Under the pieces are notes generated by a model that ran no database searches, was not told the DNA's origin, and was given only the letters and a program-made list of their open reading frames with translations. A DNA stretch of 64,000 nucleotides from Actinotalea soli (GTDB lineage Bacteria > Actinomycetota > Actinomycetes > Actinomycetales > Cellulomonadaceae): the NCBI RefSeq assembly GCF_017565425.1, contig NZ_JAGEMK010000005.1:62001-126000 (forward strand). Direction: 5' to 3'. The translations under genes and the position numbers were made by a program. Below are positions 19,359 through 27,977 of the stretch, piece by piece (within the stretch, counting starts at the first letter, position 1; the number at the start of each line of letters is the position of its first letter).

Positions 19359-20546
19359 GTGGATGCCGCCGGTCTGACCCAGCTCCTGAGCCCTGACGGC
19401 TGGGCTCTGCTCGGCGCGCTGCCGCCCTACGACGAGTCCCGGGCGATGGTCCTCTCCGACCGGCTGCGCCGCGACGGGGTGAACCCGGACCTCGTCTCGG
19501 CCGCCCTGACCCAGTCCCGCCTGCGCGCGAAGGCGAAGGACAAGTTCGACGACTTCGCGGACGGCATGCTCTTCACCCAGGCGGGCCTCGAGCAGTCCAC
19601 CCGCCTGGTCGTCGGCGCCCGGCACGCGCGCCGCTACGCCGCCGCCGGCTGCACCCGGGTCGCCGACCTCACCTGCGGGATCGGCGGGGACGCCATGGCG
19701 ATGTCGGCCCTGGGCCTGCCCGTGCTGGCGGTCGAGGTCGACGAGATGACGGCAGCGATCGCCACGGTCAACCTGCGCCACTTCCCCGAGGCCGTCGTCC
19801 GCCACGGGGACGGCCTCGCCCTCGACCTCGCCGCCGAGGGGATCGACGGCGTCTTCTCCGACCCCGCCCGCCGCAGCGCGAGCGGGCGCCGGCGCCACGA
19901 CCCCGCCGCCTACACCCCGTCCCTCGACACCGTGCTCGCCCTGCGCGAGACCACTCCCGCCCTGGGCGTCAAGGTCGGCCCGGCCATCCCCCACGCGGCC
20001 GTCCCCGAGGACGCCGAGGCCCAGTGGGTCAGCGTCGACGGAGAGGTGGTCGAGGCCGGACTGTGGTTCGGCCCCCTCGCCCCCGACGGACCGGGGCGCA
20101 GCGCCCTGGTGCTGCGCGGAGCCGCAGCCACGATGCTGCGCGCCCCCGAGGGTGAGCTCCCGGTGGCCGAGGTGGGTCCGGTGGGCGCCTACCTGCACGA
20201 GCCTGACGGCGCGGTCATCCGGTCCGGGCTCGTCTCACTGGTCGCCCAGGAGGTGCAGGGCCGGCTGCTGGACCGCACGATTGCCTACGTGACCTCGGAC
20301 ACCCTCGCCACGAGCGACCTCGCCACGAGCTACCGCGTGCTGGACGTGATGCCCTTCGGGCTCAAGCGGTTGCGCACGGCCCTGCGCGAGCGGGGCGTCG
20401 GGCGGCTGACGATCAAGAAGCGGGGCACCGCCGTCGTGCCCGAGCAGCTGCGCAAGCAGCTCGACCTGCGGGGGGACGCCGAGGCGACCGTGGTGCTGAC
20501 CCGGATCGCCGGGAGCCAGCAGGTCCTCGTGGTGGAGCCGGTCTGA
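19359..20546 (+). CDS. Class I SAM methyltransferase with THUMP-like C-terminal domain
   Basis: 395 residues. SAM motif I is VADLTCGIGGDAMAMS, followed by an acidic residue (VEVDEMT) and a motif IV-like SDPARR; the C-terminal ~75 residues (RLTIKKRGTAVVPEQLRKQL) match the THUMP-like module of actinobacterial putative RNA methyltransferases. Substrate unknown. GTG at 19359 is preferred (GAGGA 8 nt upstream) to an in-frame GTG at 19311 that lies within the CIRCE operator. Its stop overlaps the next start (TGATG). Confidence 0.8.
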   Translation: MDAAGLTQLLSPDGWALLGALPPYDESRAMVLSDRLRRDGVNPDLVSAALTQSRLRAKAKDKFDDFADGMLFTQAGLEQSTRLVVGARHARRYAAAGCTRVADLTCGIGGDAMAMSALGLPVLAVEVDEMTAAIATVNLRHFPEAVVRHGDGLALDLAAEGIDGVFSDPARRSASGRRRHDPAAYTPSLDTVLALRETTPALGVKVGPAIPHAAVPEDAEAQWVSVDGEVVEAGLWFGPLAPDGPGRSALVLRGAAATMLRAPEGELPVAEVGPVGAYLHEPDGAVIRSGLVSLVAQEVQGRLLDRTIAYVTSDTLATSDLATSYRVLDVMPFGLKRLRTALRERGVGRLTIKKRGTAVVPEQLRKQLDLRGDAEATVVLTRIAGSQQVLVVEPV

Positions 20547-21682
20547 TGGAGATCCCCTTCGCCCGCTCGGAGCGCTCCACGATCGGGATCGAGTGGGAGC
20601 TCGCCCTCGTGGACAGCGACTCGGGGGACCTGCGTCAGGTCGCCCAGACCGTGCTCGACGCCGTGGCCCCCCCGCAGGGCGGCGAGCACCCGACGATCCG
20701 CCAGGAGCTGCTGCTCAACACTGTCGAGATCGTCACGGGGGTGTGCCGCACCGTCGGCGAGGCCACCGCGGACCTCCAGCGCAGCATCGACGAGCTGCGG
20801 GCCGTGACGGACCCGCTCCGGGTCGAGCTCATGTGCGCCGGCACCCACCCCTTCGCCCGCTGGACCCAGCAGAAGGTCACCGACAAGGCTCGGTACGCGA
20901 CGCTCATCGACCGCACCCAGTGGTGGGGCCGTCAGATGCTCATCTACGGCGTGCACGTGCACGTCGGCATCGAGGACAAGGCCAAGGTGCTGCCGATCCT
21001 GCGGGCCGTGCTCACCTGCTTCCCGCAGCTCCAGTCCCTCTCGGCCTCCTCACCCTTCTGGGGTGGCAAGGACACCGGCTACGCCTCGAACCGCGCCCTG
21101 ATGTTCCAGCAGCTCCCGACGGCGGGGCTGCCCTTCCAGTTCGACACCTGGGAGCAGCTCGAGTCCTACACGGCGGACATGATCCACACCGGCGTGATCG
21201 ACCAGTTCGACGAGATCCGCTGGGACCTGCGCCCCTCCCCCCGCTTCGGCACCCTCGAGATGAGGATCTGCGACGGCGCGTCCAACATGGCCGAGGTCGC
21301 TGCCTTCGCGGCCCTCATCCACTGCCTGGTCGAGCACTTCTCGACGATGATCGACGAGGGCGAGCCGCTGCCCGCCCTGCAGCCGTGGTTCGCCCAGGAG
21401 AACAAGTGGCGCTCGGCCCGCTACGGCATGGACGCGATCGTCATCCTCGACGCGGCGGGGCGCGAGGAGCTCGTGACCGACTCGGTCGAGCGGCTGCTCA
21501 CCGACCTCGCTCCGACCGCCGCCAGGCTCGGGTGCACCGCCGAGCTCGACGGGGTGCGCACGATCCTGCGCCGCGGCGCCTCCTACCAGCGCCAGCGAGC
21601 CGTAGCCCGACGCAACGGGGGCGAGCTCGACGCCGTCGTCGCCTCCTTGGTCGCCGAGATGCGCGCCGGCAGGCCTCTCTAG
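20546..21682 (+). CDS. GCS2-family carboxylate-amine ligase (glutamate-cysteine ligase-like)
   Basis: 378-residue member of the YbdK/GCS2 family: GIEWELALVD at the start (substrate/metal site), NTVEIVTGVC, and HVHVGIEDKAKV and FGTLEMRICD motifs. YbdK has weak gamma-glutamylcysteine ligase activity in E. coli; Actinobacteria use mycothiol, so the physiological product here is uncertain. Start ATG shares one base with the preceding stop, so it is co-translated with the methyltransferase. Confidence 0.87.
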   Translation: MEIPFARSERSTIGIEWELALVDSDSGDLRQVAQTVLDAVAPPQGGEHPTIRQELLLNTVEIVTGVCRTVGEATADLQRSIDELRAVTDPLRVELMCAGTHPFARWTQQKVTDKARYATLIDRTQWWGRQMLIYGVHVHVGIEDKAKVLPILRAVLTCFPQLQSLSASSPFWGGKDTGYASNRALMFQQLPTAGLPFQFDTWEQLESYTADMIHTGVIDQFDEIRWDLRPSPRFGTLEMRICDGASNMAEVAAFAALIHCLVEHFSTMIDEGEPLPALQPWFAQENKWRSARYGMDAIVILDAAGREELVTDSVERLLTDLAPTAARLGCTAELDGVRTILRRGASYQRQRAVARRNGGELDAVVASLVAEMRAGRPL

Positions 21683-21726
21683 CTCCCGGTCCCTCGTGGC
21701 GGTGCGGGTGGACCAGGCGCCGGTAG

Positions 21727-21755
21727 TTGGCAATGCCGAGTACCGGGTATAGCCT
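21727..21755 (+). promoter_or_regulatory. Promoter of padR cassette (leaderless)
   Basis: TTGGCA (21727-21732), 17 nt, TAGCCT (21750-21755), then 6 nt to the ATG at 21762. The spacer holds GAGTACCGGGTAT, a plausible PadR-type dyad for autoregulation (inference). Confidence 0.55.
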
Positions 21756-21761
21756 CGATCC

Positions 21762-22142
21762 ATGGCCCGGGATCCGCAGCTGCTCAAGGGCGTGCTGCCC
21801 ATGCTGGTGCTGCGGATCCTCGCCCGTCAGGAGTCCTACGGCTACGAGCTCGTGACCCGGCTCCAGGCCGCAGGCCTCCAGGACATCGCCGCCGGCACCG
21901 TCTACCCGATCCTGTCCCGGCTCGAGCGCGAAGGGCTCATCACCTCACGCCTCGTGCCCTCGACGAGCGGCCCCGCCCGGAAGTACTACCTGCTCACCGC
22001 CGCGGGCGAGGACCACCTCGAGAACGCCGTCGCCGGGTGGCACACCCTGAGCGCCACGGTCACGCAGGTGCTCGAGCGGCCACCGACCGCGGCCCGGGTG
22101 ACCGCAGCCCCTCCGACCGACACGACCAGGGACCAGCCATGA
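21762..22142 (+). CDS. PadR-family transcriptional regulator
   Basis: 126 residues with the PadR winged helix: LLKGVLPMLVLRILARQESYGYELV, then GTVYPILSRLEREGLI and the beta-wing ARKYYLLTAAG. PadR proteins usually repress neighbouring transporter or membrane-protein genes. The stop overlaps the next start (ATGA), making a co-translated regulator/membrane-protein cassette. No SD; the -10 box is 6 nt before the ATG. Confidence 0.92.
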   Translation: MARDPQLLKGVLPMLVLRILARQESYGYELVTRLQAAGLQDIAAGTVYPILSRLEREGLITSRLVPSTSGPARKYYLLTAAGEDHLENAVAGWHTLSATVTQVLERPPTAARVTAAPPTDTTRDQP

Positions 22143-22681
22143 CCACACCCCTCGAGCGACGCCAGGACCGTGTGCGGCGCGAGTGGTACCTCCTGCGCTT
22201 CGACATGGCCATGCAGGGGTACCCCTCGGCCGCGCGCAAGGCGCTCCATGACGAGCTGCGCGCCGAGATCGAGGCAGCCACCGCCGACGTCGGGCCCAGC
22301 CGCGCCCTGCCCCAGCTCGGCTCACCCCGCGGCCTGGCCGACGCCTACTACGCCGAGCTCGGCCGCCCCTGCCCGCGCCCTCTCGACGGCGCCGTGGTCG
22401 CGGCGCTGGTCGGGTTCGCCATCGCGTTGTCGTGGCTCAGCTACGCCCTGGGCTCGATCGACACCCTCGGCGTCCAGGGCGGCGGGACGGCCGAGCTCAG
22501 CTTCCTCGCCGTCGAGCTCACCACCCGCGGCGGGCCGGGCGGCATGGGCCTCGAGAGCAGCTTCTCCTGGCCGAGCCTGATGCTCCTCATGACCGTCCTC
22601 GCCGGCGCCTTCGCCCTCGGCTCGCGATCGTGGCGAGCCCTCCCGACCTTCCACCCGCGACCCCACGAGGAGCACCCATGA
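22139..22681 (+). CDS. Two-helix membrane protein with permease-prefix/DUF1700-like N-terminus
   Basis: 180 residues. N-terminal ~75-residue helical cytoplasmic region (RREWYLLRFDMAMQGYPSAA, ALHDELRAEI) ending in the LGSPRGLADAYYAELGRP element typical of HAAS/DUF1700-like signalling proteins that pair with PadR regulators. Two hydrophobic segments follow (~85-105, ~145-165). Function unknown; probably membrane sensing coupled to the PadR protein. Starts and ends with 4-nt ATGA overlaps with its neighbours, and is a paralogue of the next gene. Confidence 0.75.
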   Translation: MTTPLERRQDRVRREWYLLRFDMAMQGYPSAARKALHDELRAEIEAATADVGPSRALPQLGSPRGLADAYYAELGRPCPRPLDGAVVAALVGFAIALSWLSYALGSIDTLGVQGGGTAELSFLAVELTTRGGPGGMGLESSFSWPSLMLLMTVLAGAFALGSRSWRALPTFHPRPHEEHP

Positions 22682-23222
22682 CGACGAGTCCGACCGCCCC
22701 GGCCCCGGCCCCCAAGCCGCGCCGCGCCTCAGCCTGACCGACCGCGCCCGACGCGAGGCCTACCTGACACGGGTCAGCTGGGCCATGCAGGACTACCCGA
22801 GCAAGGCCTTCACGGGCATCAAGCGCGAGCTGCGCGCCGAGCTCACCGCGGCCGCGGCCGACGTGGGGATGCGGCAGGCCACCGCCGACCTGGGGCACCC
22901 CCGGGTGCTCGCCGAGGGGTACACGGCCGAGCTCGGCCGTCGGCTGCCCCGCTACGCCACCGGGGCCGCAGCCGCCGTCCTGGCCCTCGGCGCCCTGGTG
23001 TACCTCGCGGGTGCCTACGCCATGGGAACCCTCGACGCGATCGAGGCCATGGGCGGCGGGACCCTCACCACGCACCCGCTCGGAGCCGTGACGACCTTCA
23101 CGCACACCGCGACCGAGCTCTCGGTCCAGACCTCCATGAGCTGGCAGGGGGCACTGCTGCACGGGGCGACCGCAGCCGTGGCCTTCGTGCTCGGCTCGCG
23201 CCTGTGGCGCCTGCTCGGCTGA
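22678..23222 (+). pseudogene. Second permease-prefix membrane protein, frame interrupted near its start
   Basis: Paralogue of the preceding gene. An ATG at 22678 (ATGA overlap with its neighbour) opens MTTSPTAPAPAPK... but this frame stops at 22735-22737. The body is in another frame, where LTDRARREAYLTRVSWAMQD aligns with the neighbour's N-terminus before any start codon; the first ATG in that frame is 22785 (MQDYPSKAF...) with no SD. One extra base in the C-run at 22709-22713 (or a -1 slip there) joins both parts into ~180 residues with two membrane segments. Sequencing error, true mutation and slippage cannot be told apart here. Confidence 0.7.
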
Positions 23223-23264
23223 GGTGCCCGGGGCGCGCCGACGACCCGGTGCGGGCCCCGTGGG

Positions 23265-24323
23265 TCAGACCGTGACCTGGGTGAGCGGCATCGAGGAGTC
23301 GACCGCGAGATCGAGGGGGGAGGCCGGCAGCCCTCGCCGGACCACCGCCGCCCCGAGCGCGGCGATCATCGCGCCGTTGTCCGTGCAGTAGCGGATCGGG
23401 GGGATGCGGACCGTGATCCCCGCCTCGGCGCAGCGTCGGGTCGCCAGCTCCCGGAGCTGGGAGTTGGCCGAGAACCCACCACCGATCACCAGGGTGTCGA
23501 CCTCGTGGCGGCGGCAGGCCGCGATGGTCTTGGCGGTGAGCACGTCGGCCACGGCCGCCGCGAACGAGGCGGCGACGTCGTGGAGCGGGATCTCCTGCCC
23601 AGCGTCCTGACGGGCCTCGACCCAGCGCGCGACCGCCGTCTTGAGCCCCGAGAAGGAGAAGTCGTCCGCGTGCCGGGCCTGGTCCTTGGCGGCCGTGAGG
23701 CCCCGCGGGAAGCGGATCGCCCCGGGGTCACCCTCCCGCGCGAGGCGATCGATGTGCGGTCCGCCCGGGTAGGGCAGACCCAGCAGCCGGCCCACCTTGT
23801 CGAAGGCCTCCCCCGCGGCGTCGTCGAGGGTGTGGCCGAGCTCGGTCACGTCGGTCGCGACGTCGTCCACGAGCAGCAACGAGGAGTGCCCTCCCGAGAC
23901 GACCAGCGCCATGACCCGCTCGGGGAAGAGGCCGTGGACCATCTCGTCCACCGCGGCGTGACCGATCACGTGGTTCACCCCGTGCAGGGGGACCCCCAGG
24001 CCGACCGCGAGCGCCTTCGCCGCCGCGGCCCCGACGGTGAGCGGCCCCACGAGGCCGGGCCCTGCCGTGACGGCGACGGCCCCGACCTGCCCCAGGTCGA
24101 CGTCGGCCTCGCCCAGGGCGCGCTGGATGGTGGGCACCATGGCCTCGAGGTGGGCCCGCGAGGCGATCTCGGGGATGATCCCGCCGAACCGGGCGTGCTC
24201 GTCGACCGAGCTCGCGACGGCGTCGACCAGCAGCTCGGTGCGGTCGTCGTGGATGCGGGCCAGGGCGACCCCGGTCTCGTCGCACGAGGTCTCGATCCCC
24301 AGGACCAGGGAGGCGTCAGGCAT
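23265..24323 (-). CDS. tsaD: tRNA N6-threonylcarbamoyladenosine transferase TsaD
   Basis: 352-residue Kae1/TsaD ASKHA protein that transfers the threonylcarbamoyl group to A37 of ANN-decoding tRNAs with TsaB and TsaE. Signature [14 protein letters not shown], the iron-binding HVIGH in [29 protein letters not shown], and [16 protein letters not shown] at 24323 has TAGGCT 6 nt upstream and no SD; this box overlaps the TAG stop of rimI, suggesting an extra leaderless promoter inside the cluster. Confidence 0.97.
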   Translation of the reverse strand: MPDASLVLGIETSCDETGVALARIHDDRTELLVDAVASSVDEHARFGGIIPEIASRAHLEAMVPTIQRALGEADVDLGQVGAVAVTAGPGLVGPLTVGAAAAKALAVGLGVPLHGVNHVIGHAAVDEMVHGLFPERVMALVVSGGHSSLLLVDDVATDVTELGHTLDDAAGEAFDKVGRLLGLPYPGGPHIDRLAREGDPGAIRFPRGLTAAKDQARHADDFSFSGLKTAVARWVEARQDAGQEIPLHDVAASFAAAVADVLTAKTIAACRRHEVDTLVIGGGFSANSQLRELATRRCAEAGITVRIPPIRYCTDNGAMIAALGAAVVRRGLPASPLDLAVDSSMPLTQVTV

Positions 24324-24329
24324 GGGACC

Positions 24330-24335
24330 AGCCTA
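24330..24335 (-). promoter_or_regulatory. -10 box of tsaD (leaderless)
   Basis: TAGGCT on the minus strand, 6 nt before the tsaD ATG. Its first three bases are the rimI stop codon. Confidence 0.45.
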
Positions 24336-24905
24336 TTCGCCAGGCCCGGGGGTCGATGACCCCTCGACCACGCCGCGCCACGGGACCGGCGGCTGCTCAG
24401 GCTCGGCCTGCAGCGCGAGCTCCATCGTGAGGGCGTCGACGTCCTCGGGCTGGTAGTAGCGCCGACGGCGACCGATCGTGCGGAAGCCGGCCCGCTCGTA
24501 CAGGCCGATCGCCGGGGCGTTGTCGACCCGGACCTCGAGCAGCACCGCCCGGGCACCGAGCTCCCGGGCCCGGTCGAGGAGGGCGTCCAGCAGGAGGCGA
24601 CCCAGGCCACGCCCCTGCTGGGCCGGGGCGACGCCGATGGTCATCACCTGACCCACCTCGCCGTCGAACCAGAGCCCGGCATAGGCCGCGAGGGCCGGTG
24701 AGGGCCGGGCCCCGACAGGCCCTGGCGCCCCGGGACCCTCCGCGTCGAGGCCCACGTACCAGCGCCCCGGACCGTCGAGCTCCTCCCGCACCATGGCCGC
24801 CGACCAGGCCGAGGGGCCGAACAGCTCGCGCTCGAGACGCACCACCTCGGCGACGTCCGCCGGGAGCAGCAGGCGCAGCGCCGGGGCGGGGGGGCGCTGC
24901 GTCAT
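24333..24905 (-). CDS. rimI: Ribosomal protein S18 alanine N-acetyltransferase
   Basis: GNAT acetyltransferase, 190 residues: LRLLLPADVAEVVRLERELF, acetyl-CoA site VAPAQQGRGLGRLLLDALL, and LEVRVDNAPAIGLYERAGF, RRRYY as in RimI. Acetylates the N-terminus of S18. Placed in the tsaE-tsaB-rimI-tsaD cluster, start overlapping the tsaB stop (ATGA). N- and C-terminal Pro-rich extensions make it longer than the ~150-residue norm. Confidence 0.92.
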   Translation of the reverse strand: MTQRPPAPALRLLLPADVAEVVRLERELFGPSAWSAAMVREELDGPGRWYVGLDAEGPGAPGPVGARPSPALAAYAGLWFDGEVGQVMTIGVAPAQQGRGLGRLLLDALLDRARELGARAVLLEVRVDNAPAIGLYERAGFRTIGRRRRYYQPEDVDALTMELALQAEPEQPPVPWRGVVEGSSTPGPGE

Positions 24906-25624
24906 CCGCTGACCCGCTTGCGCCCGGCCGAGGGCGTGACGTCGGGGCGACGCAGGTACAAGGGCTCGGTGGGCATCGACTCGCCACGCTCGGCGCGACG
25001 CAGCGCCAGGACCGCCAGCACGGCCGGGTCCACGACGACCTCGGGGTCGCCCGCGAGGTGCTCGGGGTGCAGGGCCGCCCCCGCCCCGACGACCGTCGCG
25101 CCCTGGGCCGCGCCGCGCTCCTGGAGGGCCACCGCGGAGTCGACCAGCGGCCCGTCGAGGGCCACGACCTCGGGCAGCTCACCACGGGGCGTGGCCGGGT
25201 CGCGACGCCGGTACCGGGCCGCGTAGAGCTCGCGCCGTCGCGCGTCGGTCACCACGAGCACCTCGGCGGCCGCGTCCAGGTCGGTCAGGGCCTGGGCCGC
25301 GACCGCCTCGAGGCTGCACACCCCGTGCACGGGCACGCCGAGGGCGAGGGCGAGGGTCCGCGCGGTCACCAGCCCCGCGCGCAGCCCCGTGAAGGGGGCG
25401 GGACCGGTGCCGACCACCACGGCGGTGAGGTCGCGCCGGTCGACCTCCGCCTCGCCCAGCACCTCCTCGATCATCGGCGCGAGGAGCTCGGCGTGCCGAC
25501 GCTGCTCGACGACCCGACGTGAGGCGAGGGTCCCGAGGGTCGAGGCGAGCCACGGGCCGGGCCGCGGGTCGGCGACCAGGCTCACGCAGATGTCGGCCGA
25601 GGTGTCCAGGGCGAGCAGCGGCAC
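24902..25624 (-). CDS. tsaB: t6A biosynthesis partner TsaB
   Basis: 240-residue ASKHA-fold partner of TsaD. Opens VPLLALDTSADICVSLV; conserved GTGPAPFTGLRAGLVTARTLALALGVPVHGV follows in the usual place. GTG at 25624 is chosen because GGGAGGA is 8 nt upstream; a longer frame reads back through tsaE and is a shadow. Starts 4 nt after the tsaE stop. Confidence 0.95.
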   Translation of the reverse strand: MPLLALDTSADICVSLVADPRPGPWLASTLGTLASRRVVEQRRHAELLAPMIEEVLGEAEVDRRDLTAVVVGTGPAPFTGLRAGLVTARTLALALGVPVHGVCSLEAVAAQALTDLDAAAEVLVVTDARRRELYAARYRRRDPATPRGELPEVVALDGPLVDSAVALQERGAAQGATVVGAGAALHPEHLAGDPEVVVDPAVLAVLALRRAERGESMPTEPLYLRRPDVTPSAGRKRVSG

Positions 25625-25628
25625 GGTC

Positions 25629-26141
25629 TCATCCTCCCGTCGGGAGCTCGACGTCGGCCCACCGGGGGCCGACGGCACGGACACGGACCCGGCGGGTGCC
25701 GGCGTCAGCGGTCGCGAGGTCCTCCTCGGAGAGCCCGGCGCCACCGTGGGGCCGGTCGATGACCAGCTCGAGCCGGTCCTCGGCGAGCACCTCGGCCAGC
25801 CCTTCCCCCCACTCGACGACGGTCACCGAGTCCTCGAGGCTGGTGTCGAGGTCGAGGGCGTCGAGCTCCTCGAGGGAGCCCAGCCGGTAGGCGTCGACGT
25901 GGACGAGGGCGGGGCCGCCGACCTGCGAGGGGTGCACGCGCGCGATGACGAAGGTCGGCGAGGCCACCTGCCCGCGCACCTCGAGCCCTTCCCCGATCCC
26001 CTGGGTCAGGGTCGTCTTCCCCGCCCCCAGGGGTCCGGTCAGCACCACCAGGTCACCCGCGGCCAGGACGGTCGCCAGGCTCCGACCCCAGGCCCGGGCC
26101 GAGGCGGCGTCGGGCAGCTCGACCTCGTGCACGGCGCTCAC
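25629..26141 (-). CDS. tsaE: t6A biosynthesis ATPase TsaE
   Basis: 170-residue P-loop ATPase that drives the TsaB-TsaD complex. Walker A GPLGAGKTTLTQGIGEGL, SPTFVIARV, HVDAYRLGSLEELDALDLD and VTVVEWGEGL (Walker B region) are all present. GTG start at 26141 overlaps the stop of alr (GTGA). Confidence 0.95.
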   Translation of the reverse strand: MSAVHEVELPDAASARAWGRSLATVLAAGDLVVLTGPLGAGKTTLTQGIGEGLEVRGQVASPTFVIARVHPSQVGGPALVHVDAYRLGSLEELDALDLDTSLEDSVTVVEWGEGLAEVLAEDRLELVIDRPHGGAGLSEEDLATADAGTRRVRVRAVGPRWADVELPTGG

Positions 26142-27298
26142 CCTGCCACCCCTGCCGAGCCGACATGGACCCGGGGCAGGCGGGTGCCGACCCGGGTGAC
26201 CACCTCGTAGGAGATCGTGCCCACCACCTCGGCCCAGTCCTGCGCGGTCGGGCCGCCGTCGGCCCCGGTGCCGAAGAGCTCGACGGTCTGCCCCGCCTGC
26301 TCGGTGGCGCCGGGCCCCAGGTCGAGGACGAACTGGTCCATGCACACCCGGCCGGCGATCCCGAGACGCCGCCCCGAGACCTGCACGGGCGCCCCTCGGC
26401 GTTCGGCCGTGCCCGAGGCGTGCCGAGGGATGCCGTCGGCGTACCCGATCGGCACGAGCCCGAGGGTCGTGGGCCCGCTCGTCACGTGCTCGTGGCCGTA
26501 GGAGACCCCGTGCCCGGCAGGCACCTGCTTCACCAGGGCGAGCTCGGCCTCGAGCCGCATCGCCGGGGTCAGCCCGTAGTCGGCGGAGGTACCGAGCTCA
26601 GGCACCGGGGAGAGGCCGAAGACCGCCAGCCCCGGGCGGACGAGGTCGTAGTGCACGGACGGGTTGGTCAGGGTCGCTGCCGAGTTGGCGAGGTGGCGCA
26701 CCTCGAGCTGCGCGCCCCGGCGCTCGGCGAGGGCCACCGCCTCGGCGAAGACCTCCGCCTGCGCGAGGACGGTCGGGTGGTCCGGGGCGTCGGCCCAGGC
26801 GAAGTGCGACCAGATCCCGACCACCGCGCACGCTCCCTCGGCCTGAGCCCGCAGGGCCGTGCCGAGCAGGGCGTCGAGCTCGTCGGGCATGACGCCGTTG
26901 CGGCCCAGCCCGGTGTCGACCTTGATGTGCACGCGAGCGGTGCGGCCGGTGCTGCGTACCGCGGCGAGCAGCTCGTCGAGGGCCCACGCGGCCGAGACCG
27001 AGACGTCGATCCCCGCCAGGAGAGCCTGGTCGAGGGCAGCCCCGGGGGCGTAGAGCCAGGTCAGGAGCGGCGCCCCGATCCCCGCAGCCCGCAGGGCGAG
27101 GGCCTCGTCGACCTGGGCCGCGCCGAGCCAGGTCGCGCCACCGGCCAGGGCCGCCCGGGCGCTCGGCACCAGCCCGTGCCCGTAGGCGTCGGCCTTGACC
27201 ACGGCCATCACCGCGGCCGGACCGGCACGGTCCGCGAGGGCGGTCACGTTGGAGCTGATCGCGTCGAGGTCGACGACGGCGCGGGCGGGGTAGGTCAC
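26138..27298 (-). CDS. alr: Alanine racemase
   Basis: PLP enzyme making D-alanine for peptidoglycan. 386 residues: the PLP lysine lies in AVVKADAYGHGL, the second catalytic Tyr in GHGVSYGHEH, with VRPGLAVFGLSPVPE and RVCMDQFVLDLG. GTG at 27298 (VTYPARAVVDLDAI) fits the family start; an upstream in-frame GTG at 27340 would add 14 residues. AAGACT lies 7 nt before 27298 and no good SD is seen. Overlaps tsaE by 4 nt. Confidence 0.95.
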   Translation of the reverse strand: MTYPARAVVDLDAISSNVTALADRAGPAAVMAVVKADAYGHGLVPSARAALAGGATWLGAAQVDEALALRAAGIGAPLLTWLYAPGAALDQALLAGIDVSVSAAWALDELLAAVRSTGRTARVHIKVDTGLGRNGVMPDELDALLGTALRAQAEGACAVVGIWSHFAWADAPDHPTVLAQAEVFAEAVALAERRGAQLEVRHLANSAATLTNPSVHYDLVRPGLAVFGLSPVPELGTSADYGLTPAMRLEAELALVKQVPAGHGVSYGHEHVTSGPTTLGLVPIGYADGIPRHASGTAERRGAPVQVSGRRLGIAGRVCMDQFVLDLGPGATEQAGQTVELFGTGADGGPTAQDWAEVVGTISYEVVTRVGTRLPRVHVGSAGVAG

Positions 27299-27347
27299 GG
27301 CGCCCAGTCTTCCATCCCGCGGCGCCCTCCCGGGTGCCACCCCACGG

Positions 27348-27977
27348 TCACGGGACCAGGACGTGACGGGTCGCGCGCCCGCGGCCCCGGGAGATCAGCT
27401 CGGCGTTCGGCTCGTCGGTCCCGAGCACCCAGGCGAGGGCCGCCTCGGGGCTGCGGCCGTGGGCGACGTGCCGGGCCACGAGGCGCTCGCGGCGCGTGGC
27501 GGGGTCCAGGTCGAGGTACCAGCACTCGTCGAGCAGCGGGGCGACGCGAGCCCACGCCCCCTCGTCCTGCAGCAGGTAGTTGCCCTCGACGACCACGAGC
27601 GGCACCTCCGCCTCGACCGCGATCGCCCCCGCGACGGGCTCCTCGCGGTGCCTGTCGAAGCGCGGGGCGTAGACCGTCTCCCCCGTCGCACCGAGCCCGG
27701 GCCGCTGGTCGGCCAGGCGCCCCAGGAGGGCCACGAACCCCGGGGCGTCGAAGGTGTCCGGGGCACCCTTGCGCCCGGCCCGACCGAGCCGTTCGAGCTC
27801 GGCCTGGGCCAGGTGGAAGCCGTCCATGGGCACGAGGGCCGCCAGCCCGTCGAGGTCGGCCACGAGCTGCGCCGCCAGGGTCGACTTGCCCACCCCGGGC
27901 GGGCCGGCGAGCCCGAGCAGCCGACGGCGTCCCGGGACCGCGAGCCCCGCCGCGAGCGCCAGGAGATCAGCGGCCAC
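27348..27977 (-). CDS. P-loop nucleoside/nucleotide kinase-family protein
   Basis: 209 residues related to YggC/uridine kinase/PanK-like proteins: Walker A GLAGPPGVGKSTLAAQL, VPMDGFHL (substrate-binding), GAPDTFDAPGF, YAPRFDRHREEPV and VVVEGNYLL. The same PMDGFH / FDR..E pattern occurs in fructose- or pantothenate-like small-molecule kinases; substrate unknown. GTG at 27977 lies inside the nnr gene end (11-nt overlap). Confidence 0.82.
   Translation of the reverse strand: MAADLLALAAGLAVPGRRRLLGLAGPPGVGKSTLAAQLVADLDGLAALVPMDGFHLAQAELERLGRAGRKGAPDTFDAPGFVALLGRLADQRPGLGATGETVYAPRFDRHREEPVAGAIAVEAEVPLVVVEGNYLLQDEGAWARVAPLLDECWYLDLDPATRRERLVARHVAHGRSPEAALAWVLGTDEPNAELISRGRGRATRHVLVP

Noticed and set aside
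19311-19359. Upstream GTG start at 19311 for the methyltransferase
   Set aside because: Lies in the right arm of a CIRCE operator and has no SD; the GTG at 19359 has GAGGA.
22706-22717. Canonical X XXY YYZ slippery heptamer for programmed -1 frameshifting
   Set aside because: The site is GCC CCC AAG; slippage on CCC is possible but it does not match the heptamer rule and no clear downstream pseudoknot was seen, so it is kept only as one option.
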